Assembly (NCBI GenBank): GCA_016712445.1
Contig: JADJRB010000002.1
Span: forward strand, 496,001 to 560,000
Origin: Acidobacteriota bacterium
GTDB lineage: Bacteria; Pseudomonadota; Alphaproteobacteria; Caulobacterales; Hyphomonadaceae
DNA: 64,000 nt
Direction: 5' to 3'
Both the position numbers and the translations under genes were made by a program. The notes beneath the pieces were generated by a model. The model was not told the origin of the DNA. It saw only the letters and a list, made by a program, of their open reading frames with translations, and ran no database searches. Each line of letters opens with the position of its first letter. Position 1 is the first letter of the stretch. This document shows, piece after piece, positions 8,801 to 17,297 of the stretch.

Positions 8801-9805
8801 CGGATTACCCAAAGGACCGAACCTCCCATGCCCGATCAGAATGGCCGGCAAGCCGCCCCGTCCGCCCCAGCGCCCGCTAGCCCCGTCGAACTGACTTCAC
8901 AGGTCGAACGCATCTGGCACGAAGTGTCGGCGCGCCATCAGGACTACATGCACACGATGGCCGAGACGCATAAGGCGTACCTGAACGCCGCCGCCGCCCT
9001 GTTGGGACAGGCAGGTTCCCTGCCGCAGGAGCCGCAGTACCTGCCGGCGCCGCGTCCCGCACCGGCGCCCGTCGCGCATGCGGCCCCTGTTGCCGCTGCT
9101 GCGCCTGCGCCGGAAGCGCCAAAGCCCAAAGCCAACGGTGCAAACGGTGCGCACAGTTTCTCGGCTGAGCCACCAAAAGCGGCGCCTGCCGCACCGGCGC
9201 CCACGCCCGCACCCGTGCTGGCACAGCCGATTACCGCGCGAGTTGCGCCGGCGATCGATGCGGCGGCCATTGTCCGGGCGATCGTGTCCGAGAAGACGGG
9301 GTATCCGCCGGACATGCTGGACGCCGACATGGACCTGGAAGGCGAACTGGGTGTCGACTCGATCAAGCAGGTGGAAATCCTATCATCCCTTCGCGACCAA
9401 CTCCCGCACTTGCCGGAAATCGAGCCCGAACGCCTCGGCGAACTGCGCACAATCGCCGCTATCGCCGCCATGATCTCGGCAGCAACACCCGGCGCCGAGC
9501 CGGCAGCGCCTGCACCTGAGGCCGCGTCCGCCCCGCCCGCCACCCGCCCGGCTGTCGCCGCGCCCTCGAAAGCGCTGGCGGTGTCACCGGATGTCATCCG
9601 TGCGCTGATTGCGGAGAAGACGGGCTATCCGCCCGACATGCTGGAAGATGACATGGACCTGGAAGGCGAACTGGGCGTCGACTCAATCAAGCAGGTCGAG
9701 ATCCTGTCATCCCTGCGCGACCAGTATCCCTCGCTGCCGGAAGTCGATCCCGAGCATCTCGCCGAGCTGCGAACGATCCGGAAGATCGCTGATTTTTTCG
9801 GCTGA
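5888..9805 (+). CDS. pfaA: PfaA-like PUFA synthase subunit: KS-AT-ACP-ACP
   Basis: Multidomain iterative polyketide/PUFA synthase subunit, 1305 aa. The ketosynthase spans about residues 12-460, with active Cys215 in DAACASS and the histidine motifs EAHGTGT and GHTKAAAG. The malonyl acyltransferase spans about 570-900, with Ser680 in GHSFGE. An Ala/Pro-rich linker follows. Two acyl carrier domains each carry the motif LGVDSIKQ; the phosphopantetheine serines are Ser1158 and Ser1266. Classical PfaA proteins have five or more ACPs followed by a C-terminal KR; here there are only two ACPs and the protein stops, with KR encoded by the next gene. The start at 5888 gives MSDHPPSSSK directly before the KS fold. 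Confidence 0.93.
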   Translation: MSDHPPSSSKRVVEPIAVVGIGAIFPGRGDTTGFWRDIFEARDLISETPETHWLIDDYYDANPTTPDRTYGRRGGFLSPVAFDPLAFGIPPAQLQSTDSAQLLALVAAKMTLDDAERDSGGKIDRSRTSVVLGVASATELTAHMAGRLQRPAWVNGLRQYGVAESDVQAIAARIESHYAEWKESTFPGLLGNVVAGRIANRLDLGGSNYVTDAACASSLAALQIALHELRAGDSDMVLTGGVDALNDILMYMCFSKTPALSPTGDCRPFSNSSDGTMLGEGIGMLALRRLEDAERDGNTIHAVIRGIGGASDGKGTAIYTPLPAGQARALHRAYEQAGYGPETVDLLEAHGTGTRAGDRAEIDGLHQVFGAADPGNGPWCAVGSVKSQIGHTKAAAGAASLVKAVEALRRKVLPPTIKIEEPAEAIRDSACFYVNTEARPWISDPSRPRRASVSSFGFGGSNFHVTLEEYTGPAAARPPRVHPAELFLFSAADAETLAGHLQAVADAPPAEDALAHEAAASHTEFSAAAPARAAITATTPDDLAAKAQRIATQLRDGSLGTAPMPQGCAASAAAPGTGKIAFLFSGQGSQYPGMGSDLAMAFPAARAVWDAAASHPVAGPLKLHRLSFPPSAFDQVEFGNQQQTLTLMQHAQPSIAAVALSHLALLEALGLEGEMTGGHSFGEIMALHYAGAFDAASALTIAAARGREMAAAAQTTQGAMLAVQCTAERIAPLVKAIGGGLVIANDNGPSQVALSGPVAAIQQAEERCALEGIKARRLPVATAFHSAIVEPAVAPFRAALEGLKLKRPGLPVYANATAQPYKATARELAGAMAAQLASPVLFRAEVEAMYDAGARTFIEIGPGNVVAGLVSDTLGARSHTVLSLDNKRTNGVAQFLSVVGALSVAGLELDLAALYADAPPPVPKAAPSKHAVYLTGANHDRPYPPKNGAAGRAPPNPEGRQIAASAPSSPARITQRTEPPMPDQNGRQAAPSAPAPASPVELTSQVERIWHEVSARHQDYMHTMAETHKAYLNAAAALLGQAGSLPQEPQYLPAPRPAPAPVAHAAPVAAAAPAPEAPKPKANGANGAHSFSAEPPKAAPAAPAPTPAPVLAQPITARVAPAIDAAAIVRAIVSEKTGYPPDMLDADMDLEGELGVDSIKQVEILSSLRDQLPHLPEIEPERLGELRTIAAIAAMISAATPGAEPAAPAPEAASAPPATRPAVAAPSKALAVSPDVIRALIAEKTGYPPDMLEDDMDLEGELGVDSIKQVEILSSLRDQYPSLPEVDPEHLAELRTIRKIADFFG
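9290..9724 (+). repeat. Tandem ACP coding repeat
   Basis: A 111-bp segment around the phosphopantetheine site occurs twice (9290-9400 and 9614-9724), 324 bp apart. By direct count 12 of 111 positions differ, about 89% identity. It encodes the core of the two tandem carrier domains and points to duplication or gene conversion. Confidence 0.9.
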
Positions 9806-9879
9806 GGGATGACGGGGAGACAAGGGTTTCCCATCGTCCCCGCCTGCCCGGTCCAGACGTAGCGCCTTATCGGTGCGAC

Positions 9880-11223
9880 GTGCGTCCGGTCATGTGGGTG
9901 AGCAACGCAAGGCGCGCCTTCACGCTGGTCGCTGGCGCGAGGATCGAGGTAACCGCCGCCGCATCGCTCGCCGAGCCGCTTGCGGCCGCCTTGCGAAGCC
10001 ACGGTTACAACGCCTCGGTCGCTGCTGTCCCCTGTGGCAAAGCGGACGCGGTAATCATCACGGAAGGACTCACGGCAGGAGAGGCGGCGGCCCGTCACTG
10101 GGCAGCGCTGCAAGGTGCCAAGGCCGCCCGGCGCGACGGCGGGGTGACGGTGTTGCTGCAAGCTGCGTCGCCGCCTTCAGGCCTTGAGGGCCTGAGCCGC
10201 ACGCTGCGCAAGGAATGGCCGGAATCCACGTGTGTCGCCTGGACCCTGTCGGGCACAGAACCGGCGGCGATCGTTCACGCGCTCGCCAGCGGCTATGGTG
10301 ATGGACTCCTGACGGAGCACCAATCCCTGCAACACGCCGAACCCGGCGCTCCCGTTTTCCCGGCGCCTGCACTGCAGGCTCATCATCCGTCCGTCTGGCT
10401 CGTGACCGGCGGCGCGCGCGGCGTGACCGCGTCCTGCGCCATCGAGCTCGCCCGGCAAGCAGGTGGCACAATCCTGCTCGCAGGCCGTTCGGCCGAAACG
10501 CCGTGGCCCGCCGGATTGCCCGAAGCAAACGACCTCAAGTCGCTTCGCGGACTGCTGGTCGCCCGCAGCCGCATGACCGGGGAGCGCGTCACCCCGGCAG
10601 AGATTGACCGGACCGCACGCAACCTTCTCGCAGGCGCCGAGATCCGCGCGACGCTCGCGGCGATCAGGGAGGCGGGCGCTATCGCTGAATATGTGCCGCT
10701 GGATGCCGGTGATGCCGTGGCCGTTGCGCACACGATTTCTGATGTGCAGGCACGTCATGGCCGCATTGGTGGCTGGGTACACGGCGCGGGTGTGCTGGCC
10801 GACAAGCTGGCGATGGACAAGACTGAAGCGGAGCTTCGCCGCGTCTTCGCCCCGAAAGTGGGCGGCCTTGAAAACATCCTTGGCGCGCTGGATCCGGTAC
10901 AGCTCTCGCATGTCGGCCTGTTCTCGTCCGCCGCCGCCTTTTTCGGCAACCGGGGCCAGTCGGACTACGCCATGGCAAATGCCCTCCTCGCCAGCGCTGG
11001 CCGGAACCTTGCCCGCGCGACTCCCGGCGCGCAGGTGAAAGTGTTCCACTGGGGCCCCTGGGCGGGCGGCATGGTCGACGACACGCTCGCCAGCCACTTC
11101 GAAGCGCAGGGCATCCCGCTCATCCCGGTCGATGAAGGTGCGCGCATCTTCGCGACAGAACTGCTCGGCGGCGACCGCGACCAGGTCGAGCTTATCGTCG
11201 GCGAAGCGTGGGCCACCGCATGA
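9880..11223 (+). CDS. Stand-alone ketoreductase of the pfa locus
   Basis: NADPH-dependent beta-ketoacyl reductase of the polyketide-synthase KR type, 447 aa. The first ~165 residues form a degenerate, structural half. The catalytic half begins at about residue 172 with the nucleotide-binding motif VTGGARGV (175-182), then LLAGRS, and later the active-site region FSSAAAFFGNRGQSDYAMAN with Tyr363. In PfaA proteins this domain is fused after the ACP array; here it is a separate gene 74 bp after the KS-AT-ACP gene, overlapping the next gene by ATGA. The start is uncertain: GTG 9880 and ATG 9892 are both possible, and neither has a strong ribosome binding site. It probably reduces the 3-keto group on both carriers of the cluster. 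Confidence 0.88.
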   Translation: MRPVMWVSNARRAFTLVAGARIEVTAAASLAEPLAAALRSHGYNASVAAVPCGKADAVIITEGLTAGEAAARHWAALQGAKAARRDGGVTVLLQAASPPSGLEGLSRTLRKEWPESTCVAWTLSGTEPAAIVHALASGYGDGLLTEHQSLQHAEPGAPVFPAPALQAHHPSVWLVTGGARGVTASCAIELARQAGGTILLAGRSAETPWPAGLPEANDLKSLRGLLVARSRMTGERVTPAEIDRTARNLLAGAEIRATLAAIREAGAIAEYVPLDAGDAVAVAHTISDVQARHGRIGGWVHGAGVLADKLAMDKTEAELRRVFAPKVGGLENILGALDPVQLSHVGLFSSAAAFFGNRGQSDYAMANALLASAGRNLARATPGAQVKVFHWGPWAGGMVDDTLASHFEAQGIPLIPVDEGARIFATELLGGDRDQVELIVGEAWATA

Positions 11224-14200
11224 GCCGGTTCGAACCCATCGCCATCGTATCAGAAGCGTGCCTCCTGCCTGGCGCAACGAGTCCGGCGCAGCTCTGGGAC
11301 ATCGTTGCAGCGCGCAAGGTCGTCACCCGAAAGGTGACCTCAGCGGAACTCGACTTGGGCGATGCGCCGTCCCGGTTCGCTTCCGGACGGGTCGACGCAC
11401 CCGCGATGCAGCACGCCGGTCTGGAGCAGCTGGGCGGCATAAATGCGGCCTCGCTGGATCCGGTCCACCGCTGGACCTTGCAGGTGGCATGGGAGGCCTG
11501 GCGCAATGCGCCGGGCGCCGATGAAATATCCGCGGAGAAGCGCGGCGTCTTCCTTGCCAACCTCTGCTATCCGAGCCGCGCCAAGGTCGACTATGCGGAA
11601 GATGTCTGGCGCAACGGCGCAACCCAGCGCCCGATCAGCGACACGTTGAATTCCGGCCTGCCAGCGCGCCTGATCGCGCGTATGGTTGGCGCAGAAGGGC
11701 CCGCCTTGGCGCTGGACGCTGCCTGCGCCTCTTCGCTTTACGCCCTGGAAATTGCCTGCCGAAAACTGGCCGCTGGCCAGATTGACGTCGCCCTGGTCGG
11801 CGCAGTCAACGCGGCCGACAATCTCATCCTCCACATCGGTTTCGACGCACTGAAGGCGCTCAGCCCTACCGGCCGCTCGAGGCCTTTCATTCAGGGTGCG
11901 GATGGACTTGTGCCTTCGGAAGGCGCTGCAGCCGTGGTCCTGAAGCGCCTGCGCGACGTCTCGCACTCCTATACCGTGCGCGGCGTCATTCGAGGCATCG
12001 GCCTGTCGAACGATGGGCGCCGCAAGGGCTTCCTCGCCCCGGACGCCGAAGGACAGGCCGAAGCAATGCGCCGCGCCTATGCGATGGCACAACTCGATCC
12101 CGCCACCATTGGCTTCCTCGAATGCCACGCAACCGGCACGCCTGTGGGCGACAGTGTCGAAATCCAGTCGGCCTCGTCAGTGTTCGGCGCGCCGCGCCAA
12201 CTCCCCATCGGCTCGCTGAAAGCCAACACCGGGCACCTGATCACCGTCGCAGGCCTCGCCAGCCTCCTGAAGCTGACCGCTGCGCTTGAGCACCAGACCC
12301 TGCCCCCGATGCCGCTGGATGGCGCCTTGATCAAGCCGGTCTCGGACACGGGCTTCGAACCGCTTTCCGCGGCGCGCGAATGGAAGCGCGCCGGCGATGC
12401 GCCGCGACGTGCTGCGATCAGCAATTTCGGTTTTGGCGGCAACAATTCCCACCTCATCCTTGAGGCGCACGAAGCCGTTGGTGGCTACGTCAACGGGTAT
12501 TCCGCGCTCCCAGCGCAGACGCCGGACCCGATCGCCATCGTCGGCGTGGGCCTTATGGCTGGACCGGACCGGGGCGAGCGCAGTGTTGTCCGCCGTCTGA
12601 TCAATGCGCCGGCAACACCGTCGCTGCTTGCCTCAACAGTCGGGGCTGATCCGGTCAGGGCCCGCATTCCGCCATCGGACCTGCTGCGCGCTGAAGCAGA
12701 GCACCTCGCGATCCTCGATGTTGCCCAACTCGCGCTGGATGGCGTTTCCCGCGCACCGGCAGAGCGCTGCGGTATATTTGCCGGCATACGGTGCACTGAC
12801 CAGTCTGCTCGCTGGCCTATCCGTGAGCGTCTTCGTGCTCAAATGGCCGCCGAAGGCCACAATGATCTGGATGCCGCTCTGGACGCGGTTGCACTGCCGC
12901 TCGTGGCAGCCGATGTGCTCGGCGCAATGGCCAACATGGCCGCCAACCGCGTCACATCGAGCGAAGATTTTCGCGCCCAGGGTTTCGCTATCGCGGGCGA
13001 AGAGAGCTCTGGTCTGGCGGCGCTGGACGTTGCCTTCGCGGCGTTGTCCGACAACACACTCGATCTCGCAATCGTTGCCGCCGCCGGCTTTGCAGGCGGC
13101 GCATTGACGGCCACCACAGCGTCTGACCAGGCCGCCGCGCTGACGCTGAAGCGTAAATCGGACGCCGAAGCGGCCGGCGACCGTATACTCGCCGTTCTGG
13201 ATCGGCCGGACTGGCGCAGGTCCAACGGCGAACGCACGCCATCGTTCATACACTCTGTGTACGGCCGGTCCAAACCGGCGTCTGCCCTGTTCGAACTGGG
13301 CGCTGCCGTCTCGCTCGCAGCGCGCGGACACAAACTCACGGCGGAAGGCGCTGCCGTTTCGCTGGGCGATACTACGTCGTCCGTCACCGTCGCGTCGGGC
13401 GGCACCGAGACCGCGCAGGCCGTTTCCGTGACGGCCCACCCCTATCCTTCTCCCGTGTCGCCAGACATGCTCCGCCCGCCGCCGCATCTCTGGTATGCGT
13501 CAGCCGCTTCGCGCGCCGCGCTTGCCCGCAAGTTGAGGTCGGGAAAACTGGGCGGAACGGGAAAGTTCCGCGTGGCCCTGATCGCGCGGGATGAGGCTGA
13601 TCTCGCCCTGAAACTTTCAATGGCAGCCGACGCCGCCGAAGCGGGCGGCCTCAGCGGCGAAGGCATTCACTTTGGCAGTGGCGCTCCGGAGGGCGAACTG
13701 GCGTTTGCTTTCACCGGATCTGCAGCGTCCTATCCCCGCATGGGGCGTGGGCTCCTGATGGCGTTCCCGGAGGTCGCAAGTGCGCTGGGCAAATTGCCAA
13801 AAGCGAGCGCCATGACCCCTTTGCTCGCCAAGGCGTCGTTGTCCGAGTACGAACAACTCTGCGCGGTATCGCTTGTAACCCAGGCGCACGCGATCCTGCT
13901 CCGCGATGTGCTGGAGCTTCAGCCAGAAGCCGCAATCGGCCTCTCGCTGGGCGAAAGCAATGCCCTCTTTGCGTTCGGCTTCTGGAAAGACATGGGCGGC
14001 TTGCTCGACGAGATCGAGGCAGCCGCGATGTATGAGCGCCACCTCGGCGGCGCTTTCGAGACGGCCGGCGAGGCCTGGGGCCCGAACGTGCCGTCGGATT
14101 GGACTAACTGGCGTGTCCGCGCGCCGGTCGACAAGGTGCGCGCCGCGCTCGCCAGCACTCCGAATGTCGAAATCACGATCATCTACACCGACGACGACCT

Positions 14201-17200
14201 GATGATCGGCGGCCCCGCCGACGCCTGCCGCGCGCTTTGCCAGCGGCTCGGCGCCGGCGCCGGCACGCTGATGCACCAGCATTTGGTTGTCCACGCCAAC
14301 GCCATGAAGCCGTTCGAAGACAAGTGGCGAGCGCTGCACACCCGGCCCGTGTCCCGCGTCACCGGTGTGCGCCTCTATGCCAATGCCATCAACGCATCCT
14401 ACGTGCCGACGAAGGCAAGGGTCGCCGAAATGCTGACGCGGCAGGCCGTCGCAACGGTGGATTTCCCCGCGACCATCCGGCAAGCGTGGGAAGACGGCGT
14501 ACGAACGTTCGTGGAGCTCGGCCCCCGCGACACGCTCACGCAAAGCATTCGGCAAGTGCTGGCCGGAAAGCCGCATCTCGCTGTCGCGACCGACCGGGTC
14601 GAAGCTTCCGAGCTGGCGCAGGTCGCCGAGCTGGCAGCCACGCTTTACGCCCTCGGCTACCCCGTGCGCATCGAGCGCATCGCAAACAGGCTTGACCAAG
14701 CGCGCGCCAATCCCTGGCAGAATGCGCCCCCGCACAAGGTGTCCCGCCCCGCGCATCCACCGGCGCCGGTGTTGCCCCGCAAAGCGGTCGAAGCGGGCGG
14801 CTTGCCCCCTGCCCCGCGCTTGCCGCCTGCGGTCTATCCGCCGGTCGCGAAATGCGACCCGCCAGAACCCCACCAGCCCTTCCCACCCCCGCCCGGCGCG
14901 GCGGACGAAAAACTTCCTCCACCGTCCGCCGTATTGTCCGGCCTGACGCCGCTGCTTCCGCGGCGCCCGACAGGCAAGTCCTGGTCGCGACCGCAGGTCG
15001 AAGCCTCCGCTCGGGGCAAGATGTCGGCGTTCTTCGGCGAGCTTTTTGTGAAACAGGACGGCTATGAGCGGCAGGTCCGGCTACCCGCCCCGCCCCTGTT
15101 GCTGGTCGACCGGATCACGGGCATCGAAGCGCCCGCAGGTGTCGAAGGCGCCGGTGTCATCTGGACCGAAACAGACATCGCCGCAGACGGCTGGTACGCC
15201 CACGAAAGCCGCGTCCGGCCCGGTCCGCTGATCGAGTGCGGTCAAGCCGACCTGACGCTGATCGGCTGGATGGGCGCCGATTTCAAGAACCAGAGTGACC
15301 GCGTTTACCGCCTCCTAGGTTGCGAGATCACTTTCCATGCTGGCGGCCTGCCCCGAACCGGCGAGACGCTGCAATTCCAGATCGAGATTACCCAGCATGC
15401 GACGTTTGCCGGGACACGGATGTTCTTCTTCCAATATGACTGCACGGCGAACGGTCGGCCCGCCTTTTCGGTGAGGCAGGGCCAGGCCGGCTTCTTCACA
15501 GACGGCGAACTGGCGTCCGGCAAGGGCGTCGCCTGGGACGCGGCAACCTCCCCGCCCCCGACGAAGGATGCGGCCCCGGTCGACACCGGCCGCGCGAGCG
15601 CCCGGCGTGCCTTCAGCGCAGCCGAGGTCGCCGCATTTCGCCGCGGCGACGCTTTCGCTTGCTTCGGACCGGGCTTCGAACTCTGCGCCGCGCACTCCTT
15701 CCCGCCGCACCTGCCGGCTGGCAAGCTTGAATTCTTCGACTCCATTTCGGCCTTCGAACCTCAGGGCGGCCCCTGGCAGCGCGGCTACCTGCGCGCCGAG
15801 GCACACGTGCCGAAGGACGCCTGGTTCTATCAGGGCCACTTCCATAACGACCCTTGCATGCCCGGCACGCTGATGGCGGAAGCCGCCGTGCAGGCGCTTG
15901 AATTCTACGCCGCCGCCCTTGGCCTGACCCAGGAGCGTGACGGCTACGTGTTCGAACCGGTGCCGGGCGAAACCGCGAAGTTTGTCTGCCGTGGCCAGGT
16001 CATTCCGGACACGGACCATGACGTCACTTACGAGGTTTTCATTGACGAAGTGATCCGGGGTGAAACTCCGCAAATCTTTGCCGCATTGCTGGCGCGCTCG
16101 GATGGCCGAAAGGTGTTTTATTGTCCTAGGTTCGGCATTCAGTTGCGACGCAACTGGCCCGCGCCGCGCATCGCTTCGGCACCTCTCCGCGTCGGCCCCC
16201 TGGGCGAAAGCCGCGGCGATCAGGAAGCCCTGCTCGATTGCGCCAATGGCCCGCCATCTGCGGCTTTCGGCGAGATGTATGACCGGTTCGATACGGGCGG
16301 GCGTGTGCCCCGCCTGCCGCAGCCGCCCTACCATGTCATGTCGCGTGTGACTGAAGTGTCGACGCGCCCCGGCATCCAGCAGGCTGGCGCCGGGATCGCA
16401 GCGGAGTATGACGTACCGCCCGATGCCTGGTATTTTGCTGACAACCGGTCCGGCTACATGCCGTTTGCGGTGCTCAATGAAATCATTCTCCAGCCGTGCG
16501 GATGGCTTGCCAGTCATTGCGGCTTCGCGCTGGAAGGCGGCGACCGCTTCCGCAACCTTGAAGGCGACGGCAAGATCCATCGCATGATCGGGCCGGAGGA
16601 TGGTACGATCTGTGTCCGGACGACCCTGACCAGCTTCTCGAAGGTCGGCCCGATGACCTTGGTGGCCTTCAACGTTTCAGCCCGCCTGAAGACGGGCGAG
16701 CCGGTCATGGACCTCGAAACGAAGTTCGGCTTCTTCCCCGCCGCCGCGCTCGTGCGCCAGGCCGGCCTGCCGGCGCTGGAGAAAGACCGCGCCTATCTCG
16801 CCCTGCCCGGTTCGGCTGCAGACATCTCGCCGGACGACACGCGCCTCGCCGCCGGGCAGATGCGCATGCTCGACCGGGCGGACTATTTCGATCCGGCAGG
16901 CGGTAGCGCCGGGCTTGGCTTGATCCGTGGACGGCAGGCCGTCGATCCCCATGCCTGGTACTTCAAGGCGCACTTCTTCAACGATCCCGTACAACCGGGC
17001 TCGCTCGGTCTGGATGCGCTCGAACAATTGCTGATGCGCGCGGTGATGCTGAAAGTGCCCGCCGCCCGGCTGGCAGGATTGGTGGCTGAGACGCCGGCCA
17101 TTGGTGAACGCGTGAAGTGGTCGTACCGGGGTCAGGTCATGCCGGAAAAGCGCGAAGTGACGACCGTCATCGAACTGCTCAGTCTCGAAGTCGGTGCCGA

Positions 17201-17297
17201 CCGCGTGCTGGCGACCGCGCGCGGCTCGCTCTGGTGCGATGGCCTGCGCATCTACGAAGCGAACCCCTTGTCGATCGCCTTCGGCAAACCGTCCTAG
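11220..17297 (+). CDS. pfaC: PfaC-like subunit: KS-CLF-AT-(hotdog)x4
   Basis: Giant PUFA-synthase subunit, 2025 aa. The ketosynthase spans about 1-420, with Cys169 in DAACASS and ECHATGT. The chain-length-factor domain spans about 436-760; its active-site segment reads AGEESSG, with no catalytic Cys. The acyltransferase spans about 805-1130, with Ser909 in GLSLGES and HANAM. A Pro-rich linker covers about 1165-1250. Four FabA-like hotdog units run from about 1260 to 2025: WYAHES (His1328), GHFHNDPCMPG (His1540), WYFADNRSGYMPF (no His) and AHFFNDPVQPGSLGLDA (His1918 plus the Asp motif). They would dehydrate and isomerise the chain. The order KS-CLF-AT-DH-DH resembles myxobacterial Pfa3 without its acyltransferase tail. 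ATG overlaps the KR stop (ATGA); the stop overlaps the PPTase stop in CTAG. Confidence 0.92.
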   Translation: MSRFEPIAIVSEACLLPGATSPAQLWDIVAARKVVTRKVTSAELDLGDAPSRFASGRVDAPAMQHAGLEQLGGINAASLDPVHRWTLQVAWEAWRNAPGADEISAEKRGVFLANLCYPSRAKVDYAEDVWRNGATQRPISDTLNSGLPARLIARMVGAEGPALALDAACASSLYALEIACRKLAAGQIDVALVGAVNAADNLILHIGFDALKALSPTGRSRPFIQGADGLVPSEGAAAVVLKRLRDVSHSYTVRGVIRGIGLSNDGRRKGFLAPDAEGQAEAMRRAYAMAQLDPATIGFLECHATGTPVGDSVEIQSASSVFGAPRQLPIGSLKANTGHLITVAGLASLLKLTAALEHQTLPPMPLDGALIKPVSDTGFEPLSAAREWKRAGDAPRRAAISNFGFGGNNSHLILEAHEAVGGYVNGYSALPAQTPDPIAIVGVGLMAGPDRGERSVVRRLINAPATPSLLASTVGADPVRARIPPSDLLRAEAEHLAILDVAQLALDGVSRAPAERCGIFAGIRCTDQSARWPIRERLRAQMAAEGHNDLDAALDAVALPLVAADVLGAMANMAANRVTSSEDFRAQGFAIAGEESSGLAALDVAFAALSDNTLDLAIVAAAGFAGGALTATTASDQAAALTLKRKSDAEAAGDRILAVLDRPDWRRSNGERTPSFIHSVYGRSKPASALFELGAAVSLAARGHKLTAEGAAVSLGDTTSSVTVASGGTETAQAVSVTAHPYPSPVSPDMLRPPPHLWYASAASRAALARKLRSGKLGGTGKFRVALIARDEADLALKLSMAADAAEAGGLSGEGIHFGSGAPEGELAFAFTGSAASYPRMGRGLLMAFPEVASALGKLPKASAMTPLLAKASLSEYEQLCAVSLVTQAHAILLRDVLELQPEAAIGLSLGESNALFAFGFWKDMGGLLDEIEAAAMYERHLGGAFETAGEAWGPNVPSDWTNWRVRAPVDKVRAALASTPNVEITIIYTDDDLMIGGPADACRALCQRLGAGAGTLMHQHLVVHANAMKPFEDKWRALHTRPVSRVTGVRLYANAINASYVPTKARVAEMLTRQAVATVDFPATIRQAWEDGVRTFVELGPRDTLTQSIRQVLAGKPHLAVATDRVEASELAQVAELAATLYALGYPVRIERIANRLDQARANPWQNAPPHKVSRPAHPPAPVLPRKAVEAGGLPPAPRLPPAVYPPVAKCDPPEPHQPFPPPPGAADEKLPPPSAVLSGLTPLLPRRPTGKSWSRPQVEASARGKMSAFFGELFVKQDGYERQVRLPAPPLLLVDRITGIEAPAGVEGAGVIWTETDIAADGWYAHESRVRPGPLIECGQADLTLIGWMGADFKNQSDRVYRLLGCEITFHAGGLPRTGETLQFQIEITQHATFAGTRMFFFQYDCTANGRPAFSVRQGQAGFFTDGELASGKGVAWDAATSPPPTKDAAPVDTGRASARRAFSAAEVAAFRRGDAFACFGPGFELCAAHSFPPHLPAGKLEFFDSISAFEPQGGPWQRGYLRAEAHVPKDAWFYQGHFHNDPCMPGTLMAEAAVQALEFYAAALGLTQERDGYVFEPVPGETAKFVCRGQVIPDTDHDVTYEVFIDEVIRGETPQIFAALLARSDGRKVFYCPRFGIQLRRNWPAPRIASAPLRVGPLGESRGDQEALLDCANGPPSAAFGEMYDRFDTGGRVPRLPQPPYHVMSRVTEVSTRPGIQQAGAGIAAEYDVPPDAWYFADNRSGYMPFAVLNEIILQPCGWLASHCGFALEGGDRFRNLEGDGKIHRMIGPEDGTICVRTTLTSFSKVGPMTLVAFNVSARLKTGEPVMDLETKFGFFPAAALVRQAGLPALEKDRAYLALPGSAADISPDDTRLAAGQMRMLDRADYFDPAGGSAGLGLIRGRQAVDPHAWYFKAHFFNDPVQPGSLGLDALEQLLMRAVMLKVPAARLAGLVAETPAIGERVKWSYRGQVMPEKREVTTVIELLSLEVGADRVLATARGSLWCDGLRIYEANPLSIAFGKPS

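Noticed and set aside
9806..9879. Terminator between pfaA-like and KR genes
   Set aside because: Pairing of the G-rich and C-rich runs is irregular and no U-run follows; co-transcription is more likely.
13617..14873. 418-aa minus-strand frame inside the pfaC-like gene
   Set aside because: Opposite strand of the acyltransferase domain, which carries GLSLGES and continues the multidomain frame.
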